From Sphingomonadales bacterium (GTDB lineage: Bacteria > Pseudomonadota > Alphaproteobacteria > SMXS01): DNA of 64,000 nt. Each line of letters starts with the position of its first letter. The stretch's first letter is position 1. Of this stretch, positions 25,049-33,900 are shown piece by piece. The stretch spans positions 98,846 to 162,845 of the forward strand of contig JALHLV010000003.1 of assembly GCA_022844405.1 (NCBI GenBank), given 5' to 3'. The notes beneath the pieces were generated by a model. That model was given only the letters and a program-made list of their open reading frames with translations. It had not been told where the DNA came from and searched no databases. Made by a program: the position numbers and the translations under genes.

Positions 25049-26788
25049 ATGACGTCCGGTCCAACATCGACATCCAGAGCGGCCGCCGAAGGCTTCCTGG
25101 GGTGGCTCGCCTTCCTGCGCGCGTTCTGGGTCTTCGCCGGCGGCTGGTGGAGTTCGCGCGAGCGTTGGAAGGCCGTCGTCATGAGCGCGGCACTGGTGAT
25201 GCTGACCGCCATGCAGGTCGGCGTCGCGGTGGCGCTGAACCTCTGGAACCTGCGGTTCTTCGACGCGCTCGAGCAGAAGGCGCTGGACAGTTTTCTCACC
25301 CTGATCGGCGTTTTCATCCTGATCATACTGGCGAACGTGGCGGTTACCATCGCCCATCTCCAGACCAAGCGCCGATTGCAGGCCAACTGGCGGCGCTGGC
25401 TCACGAGGCGGGTCATGCAGGACTGGATGATCGCCGGACGCCACCACACCCTGTCGCTCATGCCCGGCAGGCACGACAACCCGGACGGCCGCATCGCCGA
25501 GGACATCCGCATCGCCACCGAATACGCCGTCGATATCGGCCATTCCGGCCTCTATTCCAGCATCCTGCTGGTCAGCTTCGTCAACATCCTCTGGGGCGTC
25601 TCGGGCACCATCGAGCTGGCGCCGTTCGGCATCGGCCTGTCGATTCCCGGTCATCTGGTCTGGGTCGCGGTCGTCTACACGGTTATTGCCACCTGGATCG
25701 CATTGCGGCTGGGCCGGCCCATGACCCGGGCCGCCAACCGGCGGCAGGCGTCCGAGGCGGACTTCCGCTTCGGTCTTGCCCGCGCGCGCACCCACAGCCT
25801 GGGCATCGCGCTGATGCAGGGTGAGCCCGACGAACGGCGGCGCTTCGTGCGGCTGTTCCACCGCGCTTTCCGGGCGTGGAACCGGCAGACGGCCGCGCTG
25901 CGGCGGTTCTACTACTACATGGCCACCTGGCCGCTGCTGAACCAGATATTCCCGGTGCTGGTGGCGGCGCCGCGCTACATTACCGGCAACATCACCCTCG
26001 GCGTGCTGATGCAGTCGGCCCAGGCGTTCGGCCAGGTCGTCGCCGCCCTGTCCTGGCCGGTGGACAATCTCGCCAAGGCGGCGGAATGGCGCGCCTCGGC
26101 CGAGCGCGCGCGCCAGCTTCACGACGCGCTGCGCGACCTGCGCCGCAACGGCAGCCGGACCGGGCACATCGCGCCCGTCGAGGGCACCAGCGACGCGGTG
26201 GAATTCCGCGGCGTGGTGCTGCGCGACGCCGAGGCCAGGCCGCTCACGGACAGCATCGACCTGACCATCCAGCCCGGCGAGAAGGTCGCCGTAACCGGCG
26301 ACCCCGCCCTTACCGGCAGCCTGTTCCACGCCGCCGCCGGGCTGTGGCCCTGGGGACAGGGGCAGATCCTGCTGCCGGCCGAGGGCATGGTCTATTTCAT
26401 GCCGGAGCGGCCCTATATCCCGCTGGGGCCGCTGCATGACGCCATGTGCTATCCGGAAGCCAAGCACACCTGCGGCGTCGTCAGCATCATCAGCGCCCTG
26501 ACCCGCGCCGGCCTGGTGTCGTGGGTCGATCATCTGGAGCGCTCCGCGGCGTGGGACGAGGTCATGTCGCTCGCCGAGCAGCAGCGACTGGGTTTCGCCC
26601 GGCTCCTGCTGCACCGGCCGGGCTGGGTCGTGCTGCACGACGCCACCTCGGCCCTCGACGCCGACAGCGAGCAGGACATGCTGCGGCTGATCCGGGACGC
26701 CCGTCACGATGCCGCGATCCTGGTGATCGGCGACCGGCCGTCGCTCGGCCCCCAATGCGACCGGACCATCCGGCTGGAGCGGGTTTAG
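25049..26788 (+). CDS. YddA/SbmA-type ABC transporter with degenerate ATPase domain
   Basis: The 579-aa half-size ABC protein has an ABC_membrane_2 (SbmA/BacA-like) domain with about six helices (1-340; RIAEDIRIATEYAVDIGHSG) and a C-terminal nucleotide-binding domain. Canonical catalytic residues are altered: the Walker A region reads GDPALTGSL (417-425), with no GK[ST]; the signature is SLAEQQRL (507-514) for SLGEQQRL; and Walker B is VVLHDATSALD, with His530 and Asp531 for Asp-Glu. It is open and full length, so it is not simply a pseudogene. The ATG at 25049 follows GGAGAAGG. Relatives carry peptides, B12 or bleomycin. Confidence 0.9.
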   Translation: MTSGPTSTSRAAAEGFLGWLAFLRAFWVFAGGWWSSRERWKAVVMSAALVMLTAMQVGVAVALNLWNLRFFDALEQKALDSFLTLIGVFILIILANVAVTIAHLQTKRRLQANWRRWLTRRVMQDWMIAGRHHTLSLMPGRHDNPDGRIAEDIRIATEYAVDIGHSGLYSSILLVSFVNILWGVSGTIELAPFGIGLSIPGHLVWVAVVYTVIATWIALRLGRPMTRAANRRQASEADFRFGLARARTHSLGIALMQGEPDERRRFVRLFHRAFRAWNRQTAALRRFYYYMATWPLLNQIFPVLVAAPRYITGNITLGVLMQSAQAFGQVVAALSWPVDNLAKAAEWRASAERARQLHDALRDLRRNGSRTGHIAPVEGTSDAVEFRGVVLRDAEARPLTDSIDLTIQPGEKVAVTGDPALTGSLFHAAAGLWPWGQGQILLPAEGMVYFMPERPYIPLGPLHDAMCYPEAKHTCGVVSIISALTRAGLVSWVDHLERSAAWDEVMSLAEQQRLGFARLLLHRPGWVVLHDATSALDADSEQDMLRLIRDARHDAAILVIGDRPSLGPQCDRTIRLERV

Positions 26789-26840
26789 GGGTGGTAGCGT
26801 AGAAATCTGGTCCAGTGACCGAGAAGCTGATCCGTTTCGG

Positions 26841-27017
26841 AACCGCTTCGCGGTCCCCCTCACCTGGCCGCTTCCGGCTTCGCCCGTTGGGCTACGCCGG
26901 ACAGGTCGCGGCCATCCTCTCCCCGTTGGGGCGAGGGGAATCCGCCTGGGCCGCGGCACGATCAGACCCCTTCTCCCCGCCGGGGAGAAGGTGGCGCGAA
27001 GCGCCGGATGAGGGGCG
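26841..27017 (+). repeat. Intergenic repeat, copy A
   Basis: AACCGCTTCGCGGTCCCCCT opens this element, and GGCGCGAAGCGCCGGATGAG closes it. It contains the hairpin CCTTCTCCCCG/CGGGGAGAAGG. A shorter copy with the same ends lies at 28455-28584. The 279-bp gap between the ABC and beta-glucosidase genes holds nothing else. Confidence 0.8.
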
Positions 27018-27067
27018 CGGCGTCAGCGGCACGCTGTCCCGCTGAGCCAACCAGAGCGGCTCTTGCT

Positions 27068-28387
27068 CTAGACCGGAAACCTGCCGGTGCGCGCCAGCGC
27101 GCCGTACCAGCGCGCCGAGGTCTTGGGCGTGCGTTCCAGCGTCGCGAAATCCACCTGGATGACGCCGAACCGCGTGGTGTAGCCCGAGCCCCATTCGAAA
27201 TTGTCGAGCAGCGACCAGACGAAATAGCCGCGCACGTCGGCGCCCTGCTCCATGGCCTGGCGCATGGATTTGACGTACTCGGCGAGGAACAGCACCCGCC
27301 CGGTGTCGTCGACGGCGCCGTTGGGATCGCCGCAGCCGTTTTCGGTCACGTAGACCGGCAGGCCGTAGCGCCGCGATACGCCGAGCAGCGTCTCGCGGAA
27401 CGCATCCGGATGGATCGTCCAGCCGATGTCGACCGAGGGTACGTCCGCCCGCACGCTGCCCCAGCCGTAACCCCAGGTCGTGTCCGGGTCGGCCCTGGCG
27501 AAGATCGGGCCGTAATGATTCAGCCCGAACCAGTCAAGTCCCTGGCGGATGCGCGCCATGTCGCCGGGCTGGACGTAGGGTGCGATGGCCAGCGCGGTCA
27601 GCGGCGGATAGCGGCCCAGCCCCTGGGGGTCGGCGAACGCCAGGTTCCAGTGCTCGTCGAGCAGCGCCGCCGCCGCGGCGGTTTCGGGCGCGTCGTCTTC
27701 CGGGATCACCGGCTGGATGTTGTGGATCGCACCGACCTGCGCGTCCTTCACCGCACCGCGCAGCACCGCGACGGCGTCGCCATGGGCCAGGTTGACGTGG
27801 TGGATCGCCTTCAGGTGCGCCGTGCGGTCGGTGATGCCCGGCGCCGCCCAGTCGATGGCATAGCCGAACATGGTGAACACGTTGAATTCGTTGAAGGTCG
27901 CCCAGCGCTTCACGCGGTCGCCGTAGCGATGGGCGACCAGCGCGGCGTAGTCGGCGAACCAGCCGGCGCTGTCGCGCGAGGTCCAGCCGCCCAGGTCTTC
28001 GAGCGCCTGCGGCAGGTCCCAGTGATAGAGGCACAGCCACGGCTCGATCCCCGCGCCCAGCACGCCGTCGATCAGCCGGTCGTAGAAATCCAGGCCCTTT
28101 TCGTTGACCGCGCCCTGTCCGGCCGGCAGCACCCGCGGCCAGGACACCGAGAACCGGTAGGCGCCGATGCCCATCTCCGTCATCAGGCCGATGTCTTCGG
28201 CCCAGCGGTGATAATGGTCGCAGGCCACGTCACCCGAGCTGCCGTCGGCGACCTTGCCCGGGATCAGGCAGCGCCTGTCCCAGATGCTGGGTCCGCGCCC
28301 GTCCTCGCGGGCCGCGCCTTCGATCTGGTAGGCGGACGTCGACGCGCCCCAGAGGAACGACGCGGGGAAATCGGGTTGCGCGCTCAT
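27068..28387 (-). CDS. bgl: Beta-glucosidase, glycoside hydrolase family 1
   Basis: The 439-aa cytoplasmic enzyme shows GH1 hallmarks: the N-terminal FPASFLWGASTSAYQIEG, the acid/base motif TFNEFN (Glu near residue 167), and the nucleophile motif VTENGCGD (Glu near 349), plus a final WSLLDNFEWGSGYTTRFG. It hydrolyses beta-linked glucosides to glucose, which the nearby glucokinase would phosphorylate. The ATG at 28387 follows AAAGGGG. No signal peptide is seen. It is bounded by the two intergenic repeat copies. Confidence 0.95.
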   Translation of the reverse strand: MSAQPDFPASFLWGASTSAYQIEGAAREDGRGPSIWDRRCLIPGKVADGSSGDVACDHYHRWAEDIGLMTEMGIGAYRFSVSWPRVLPAGQGAVNEKGLDFYDRLIDGVLGAGIEPWLCLYHWDLPQALEDLGGWTSRDSAGWFADYAALVAHRYGDRVKRWATFNEFNVFTMFGYAIDWAAPGITDRTAHLKAIHHVNLAHGDAVAVLRGAVKDAQVGAIHNIQPVIPEDDAPETAAAAALLDEHWNLAFADPQGLGRYPPLTALAIAPYVQPGDMARIRQGLDWFGLNHYGPIFARADPDTTWGYGWGSVRADVPSVDIGWTIHPDAFRETLLGVSRRYGLPVYVTENGCGDPNGAVDDTGRVLFLAEYVKSMRQAMEQGADVRGYFVWSLLDNFEWGSGYTTRFGVIQVDFATLERTPKTSARWYGALARTGRFPV

Positions 28388-28454
28388 CTGTGCCCCTTTG
28401 GCCGGACGATCCATCCTAACAACGATCGCTGCTGTGCGGAAACCTGGTGGTGCG

Positions 28455-28584
28455 AACCGCTTCGCGGTCCCCCTCACCCCAACTCTCTCCCCGGTGGGGC
28501 GAGGGGATTTGGCTGGTGCGACTGAAACATAAACCCTTCTCCCCGCCCGGGGAGAAGGTGGCGCGGAGCGCCGGATGAGGGGCG
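28455..28584 (+). repeat. Intergenic repeat, copy B
   Basis: This shares both ends and the CCTTCTCCCCGCC/GGGGAGAAGG hairpin with copy A at 26841-27017, in the same orientation. It lies between the beta-glucosidase start and the sulfotransferase stop. Confidence 0.8.
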
Positions 28585-28594
28585 CCGCGGCGCG

Positions 28595-30727
28595 TTACCG
28601 GTCCAGTGCCGCCAGCCGGTCGATCAGCGGCTGGACCGCGTCGCCGTACTTTTTCCAGCGGTCCACCGACCTGGTATAGATCGGCTCGCGGACCTGGGTG
28701 ACGCTGGCGGTCTTGACCGGCCGCTTGGCGTCGTAGAACGCCAGGCAGCGGTCTTCCCAGGGCAGGCCGATGAACTCGAGCAGCTCGCGGGCCTTGCCTT
28801 CCGTGTCGGCGACCAGCTCCTCGTATTTCAGCTCGTGGAACGATCCCTCGGGCAGCACCGAACGCCAGTGATCCATCAGCCCGGCATATTTCGCATAGTA
28901 GTCGGCGAGATCGTCGAAATCGTAGGAATAGGGCAGGTCCTCGCGGAACAGGCGGGTGAAGCACGAGATGCAGTTGTCGACCGGATTGCGCCTGATATGA
29001 ATGATTTTGGCGTTCGGCATGATGACGTTGATCAGGCCGATATAGAAGAAGTTGGTCAGCATCTTGTCGGTGAAGTAGGGCGTGCTGCCGCCCCAGTTGG
29101 GCACGTCGCGCAGATAGCCCGAGACGATCGCGTCCGCGTGCTTTTGCGACACGAACTGGAACACTTCGGGGAACCGGACCGACTCGCTGAAGTCCTTGAC
29201 GATGGTTTCGGTCATGCTCTGGTTCAGCGTGCGCACCTCGCCGGCGCCGAACACCTGCGAATGGCTGGAGATGATCTGCTCGGTCAGCGTGCTGCCGGAC
29301 CGGGGCATGCCCAGCACCAGGATCGGCGCGCGGGTGTCCGATCCCTTGATCAGCGCGCGCTTGGCGTCGAGCGCCTCGCGGGTGAACACCTCCCGGATGC
29401 GGTCGAACAGGTACAGGCTGGCCTGCTTGTTGTAGTTCAGCTCCGCGCGCTTGAGCTTTGCCCCGGCCATGAACGCCGTCATGGCCTGCCGGCTTTCGCC
29501 GACATCGTCGTAAACCTTGCCCAGCGCGTAATAGACGCCGATCTTTTCGTGGTCCGACAGGGTGTCGATACCCTTCGACGCCGCGATGAAGTTCTTGTAG
29601 TGGGTTTCCGTCTTGGTGAATTTCTTGGCGTTGGCCAGGTTGGTATAGACCCGTAGCGCCTCGGGCGCGATGGCGATGGCCTTCTCGAAACAGGCGCGCG
29701 CCTCGTCCAATTCGCCCAGCTCCATGTGCGAAACGCCGAGCTGGTTGAGCAGCTCGGCCGAGTCCGGCTGGGCCTCGAGCGCCTTGCGGAACCAGTCGAT
29801 GGCTTCCGCGGTCTGCCCCATCTCGCGTTTCACCCGGCCCATCAGCGCCAGCGTCCGGTGATCGGCGCCATCGAGCGCCAGCGCCTGCTCGGCCGCCGCC
29901 AGGGCGCCGTTGAGCTTGTGATCTTCCTGCAGCAGCTGGGACAGCAGGATCAACGGCTCCACCCTGGTGGGATACATGGTGGTCATGCGCGACAGCAGGG
30001 TCAGCGCGTAGTTGCCGTTGCCCTGGGCGTGCGAGGCCGACGCGATGCCGGTCAGCGCCTCCATGTAGTCCGGCCGGATGTCGCTGGCCCGCCGGAACAG
30101 CTTCTCGGCGACATCGTACTGCCGCTGCGCCATATGGGCCTTGCCGGCATTGGCCAGCGCCTCGACATAGGTGGGCCGCAGCTCGATCGCCCGTTCGTAG
30201 CAGCGCAGGCTGGCCTCGGAATTCTCCCGCACCCGGTACAGGTTGCCCAGATTGTTGTGGGCCTCGGCGAAATCCGGCTTCAGCTTCAGGGCGTGCCGGT
30301 AGGCCGCTTCCGCCGCGTCGAGTTCCGAGCGCTCGAACTGGACGATGCCCAGATTGTTCCGGGCGTCCGGATAGTTGGGCGCAAGGGCGACCGCCTTCAA
30401 TCCGTGCTCGACCGCGCGGTCGAGGTTGCCGGCCTGGCGGTACATCTCGCACAGATTGCTGTGAAACACCGGCAGGTTCGGGTCGGCGGTGATGGCCTTT
30501 TCCAGGACGTCGATGGCGTCGGTCAGCCGCCCGAGCCGGTGCAGCACGAACGCGCGCATGGCGATGGTATTGGCGTCGTTGGGGAACTGGTCGATGAGCT
30601 GCGCGGACAACGAGTCGGCGGCAGGAAGCTTTCCCTGGTTGGCGAGGTTGATGGCGAGGGCGACGGCGTCCTCGCGCTTGAGCCGCTTCTTTGTCTGCTG
30701 GTTCTGTTCCAAAGTCGATTCCTGCAT
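28595..30727 (-). CDS. TPR-repeat sulfotransferase
   Basis: The 710-aa protein joins about twelve N-terminal TPR units (about 15-400; DARNNLGIVQFERSELDAAE and AEAHNNLGNLYRVRENSEAS are typical) to a sulfotransferase domain (about 465-700). The PAPS 5'-phosphosulfate loop is GMPRSGSTLTEQII, and the 3'-phosphate site is IIHIRRNPVDNCISCF. Such proteins transfer sulfate from PAPS to protein tyrosines, carbohydrates or small molecules. It lies directly downstream of and codirectional with the giant autotransporter, separated by a terminator. ATG 30727 is chosen though its ribosome site is weak. Confidence 0.93.
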   Translation of the reverse strand: MQESTLEQNQQTKKRLKREDAVALAINLANQGKLPAADSLSAQLIDQFPNDANTIAMRAFVLHRLGRLTDAIDVLEKAITADPNLPVFHSNLCEMYRQAGNLDRAVEHGLKAVALAPNYPDARNNLGIVQFERSELDAAEAAYRHALKLKPDFAEAHNNLGNLYRVRENSEASLRCYERAIELRPTYVEALANAGKAHMAQRQYDVAEKLFRRASDIRPDYMEALTGIASASHAQGNGNYALTLLSRMTTMYPTRVEPLILLSQLLQEDHKLNGALAAAEQALALDGADHRTLALMGRVKREMGQTAEAIDWFRKALEAQPDSAELLNQLGVSHMELGELDEARACFEKAIAIAPEALRVYTNLANAKKFTKTETHYKNFIAASKGIDTLSDHEKIGVYYALGKVYDDVGESRQAMTAFMAGAKLKRAELNYNKQASLYLFDRIREVFTREALDAKRALIKGSDTRAPILVLGMPRSGSTLTEQIISSHSQVFGAGEVRTLNQSMTETIVKDFSESVRFPEVFQFVSQKHADAIVSGYLRDVPNWGGSTPYFTDKMLTNFFYIGLINVIMPNAKIIHIRRNPVDNCISCFTRLFREDLPYSYDFDDLADYYAKYAGLMDHWRSVLPEGSFHELKYEELVADTEGKARELLEFIGLPWEDRCLAFYDAKRPVKTASVTQVREPIYTRSVDRWKKYGDAVQPLIDRLAALDR

Positions 30728-30792
30728 CCGGTAAAACCGTGGGGCTCGCCTGGCCGGCACTCGGCGCACCTCATGACCGCTTCAAACAAAGA

Positions 30793-30820
30793 CACGGCGC
30801 ATCCCCGGGGATGCGCCGTG
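30793..30820 (-). terminator. Perfect 28-bp palindrome after autotransporter 1
   Basis: CACGGCGCATCCCC followed at once by its exact complement GGGGATGCGCCGTG lies 87 bp after the autotransporter stop. On the minus strand TCTTTGTTT follows, which fits a strong intrinsic terminator. Confidence 0.75.
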
Positions 30821-30907
30821 CGCTTTGCGTTTTCCGCTTCGGGGTCACGGGACGAGGAGCCGAACCCTATCCCGCGGCACCGATCTTCCGAGGCGTTTCC
30901 GCTGGCC

Positions 30908-33900
30908 TCAGAACTTCACGCGCACGCCACCCTGGATGGCATGGCTGTTATAACCCGACCCGAAGGCGCCCTGGTAGTCGAAGAACACGCCGACGCCGTT
31001 GCTCATCAGCGCGGTGATGCCCGCGCCGACCACCGCGAGGTCCTGCGTGACCTTGGAGCCGATGGCGACGAACGGGTCGTTCGGCAGGCCGTTCAGGTTG
31101 GCTGCGATCCACGCCGGATTGTCCTTGAACTCATGCCGCCATTCGGCGCGCAGTTCCGGGATCCACTTGGTCGAGCCATCGCCCCAGACGCCCGACAGGC
31201 GCGCGCCGAGACGCGACTGGAACGACTTGCCGGTACCGTCGAGGACGTCGAGGCCCAGGTCGCCGCCGCCCGTCTCCGAGAACGGATCGGAGTCGACGGT
31301 CGAATAGTTCAGGCCGGCGAAGGGCCGCAGCTCGGTGCCGTTGCCCAGGTCGAACAGATAGCCCACTTCCGCGTGGCCCATCAGCCCGTCGCCATTGTAC
31401 TTCGAGGTGGCGCCGGTGGTGCAGTTGAACGCCAGGCACGCCGTGTTGCCGTACTGGATCGTCCGGTTCACCTTGTAGTTGTCGCTGGCATAGGTCAGCG
31501 AGCCGTCGATGTAGAACCGGTCGATCGTCGCCGACAGGTAACCGCCGATGGTCCAGCGCTTGATCTTGCCGAGATCGCCGTCATCGAAGTCCAGCTTGTC
31601 GTCCATGTAGCCGGCGACGACACCGAGGGTCACGTTCTGCGACACCTGGAAGTCGCCGCCCAGGACCGCGCCGAAGGTATCCTCGTTGTAGCCGTCGGCC
31701 TCCACGTCGCCGCGGGTGTCCGCCCAGCGGCCGAAGGCACGGCCCCAGAACGCGAACCGCGACTCCTCGGGGGCAGAGGCGCCCGCCGCCGAGTTCGGGG
31801 CGACCGACACCGACGACCCCTTGGGACGCAGCATGACCACCTGGCCGTCGGCGCCGCCGGTGTGGCGAATGTCGTTCAGGTGCTCGCTGATCGCCATGTG
31901 ATAGGGCTCCGACAGGTTCGCCGCCGCCCGCATCACCTGCGCATGCTCCGAGCCGGACCACGAGTTCAGCACCCGGTCGTACAACCCGGCGTCCTTCAGC
32001 GTGAACATGGCCGACAGGATGTCGTTCAGCTCCGGCGTGTTCTTCGACGCGACGCGCTTGGTGTCGTAGCCCTCCTCCAGCGCCGTCGCCACCGACGTCG
32101 AGTTGATCGTCAGGCCCGCCACCGAGTCGAACGCGTTGCGCTTCCACGAGATCGTCACGTCCTGCGGATTGACGGTGGCGGTGAAGTCGATCAGCAACGT
32201 GTCGCCGTTGATGCTGGTGTTGTCGAAGGTGCCGACGACGTCGCCGCCGGTGGCGATCACCACGTGGCTGCCCTTGTCGCCGTAGAGGCCCGGCAGCGCC
32301 ACCGCGTTCAGCGTCCCGTCGATATTCGCATCGCCCGTCGTCTTGATGTCGCCCGCGTCCGTCGGGTTGAAGATGAAGGTCAGCGCCGACGCCGGATCCA
32401 TGTTGAACGTGCCGGCGCCGATGGAGCCGGTGGTCTGCATCACCAGGCTGGCGTTCTTGTTCAGGTTCACCTCGCCGGTGCCGGTGGTGGTGCCGGCCAT
32501 CGAGAACGTCACCGCCTTGTCGTCGAGGCCGATGTTCAGCGCCGCGCCGCCCACCAGGGCGAAGTCGGCGTCCGCCGTCACCGTGTTGTTCGCCGGCGTG
32601 CCCGTGCCCGAGAACACGTTGACCACGTCACGCTCGTCCGCCGACACGATCCCGTGGATCGCGCCGCCGGTCCAGTTGACCGTATCGGCGTTGTCGTTGA
32701 CCAGCTCGATGGCGACGTCGCCCGAGATCGAACCGCCCTGCTGGTTGATCACCAGCGGCAGCGGCGCGAACGGCGCGGCGATGCCGTAGGACGTGCCCGG
32801 CTCGCTGGTCGCCGAGATCGTGCCGCTGTTGGTCACGGTGATCACGCCCGTCGCCTGCGAAACCAGCGGCGACGAGTCTTCCGTCGTGGACGGGCCGATC
32901 AGCAGCGCGACAGCAGTCGACTTGTCGGCGCTGCCCGTGACGGTCGCGCTGATCGTGCCGCTGTTGGTGATCACCAGACCGTCCGTTGGCTCTTCCAGGC
33001 CCAGTCCGATGGCGATCACCGACACCGCGTTGTCGACCTCGACGAACCCGGGGTCGGCGCCCATCGCGGCGCTCGCCGTGACGGTAACCGCCGCCGAGGC
33101 CGTCGCCGCGATCGTACCGGAGTTGTTGACCACCGTGACGTCGTCGAGCATGACGCCGTAGGCTGCTACGTTGACCTCATTGTCGATCGTCACCGAAGCA
33201 GACGTCACGCCACTGGCAGTGATCGTCTCGGTCAAGGTGGCCGAGGCGATGGCCGTGATGGTCCCGGAGTTGTCGAAGCCAGTCAGGACCCCGTCGGCTT
33301 CGACGGCGATGGCGAACACGTTCTGATTAACGTCGCCCAGGTAGATTTCGCCATAGTTCACCGACCCGACGGCTGACGCGACGACCGTCATGGCGGCGTT
33401 GGCGGTCGCCGAGATGGTGCCGGAATTGACGATGGCGTACTCGCCGCCGTCGATGTTGGCGCCGTAGGCCGACAGGGTCTGATCCAGCGTCTCCATCGAG
33501 ATGTAGGCGGACGGGCCGATCGCGGAGAGGTTGTAGCTCGCGACCGCGTTTGCCGCGGCGGTGATCGACAGGGCGCTGCTGTTGCTGAAGACCGCCGGAT
33601 TCTTGGTGTCGCCGCTGTCCATGTCGTTGATGTCGACGCCCAGCGCGAACACGTATTGAGTGTCATAGACGTAGATTTCGGCCGACGACGACGCGGCGAC
33701 CGAACTGGAGGCCGTCACGGCCAGGTTCGCCGAGGCGGTGGCCGCGATGGTTCCCGAATTGGTGAAATCGCCCGTCAGGCTGTTGATGAACACGGCCGTC
33801 GCCGACGCGGTCAGCGTATTGCTCATCGACACGGTGGCTTCAGTGCCGGCCGCCACCGTCAGGGTCTCGATGGCGCTCACGCTCGCCGTCGCCGTGATGC

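Noticed and set aside
24953-26959. A 668-codon minus-strand open frame opposite the ABC transporter
   Set aside because: Antisense shadow; the plus-strand protein has a clear transporter domain.
29726-33376. A 1216-codon plus-strand open frame opposite the sulfotransferase and autotransporter 1
   Set aside because: It is antisense to two well-supported genes, has no ribosome site or domain, and its Arg/Gly/Val-rich composition is the usual shadow of GC-rich codon bias.
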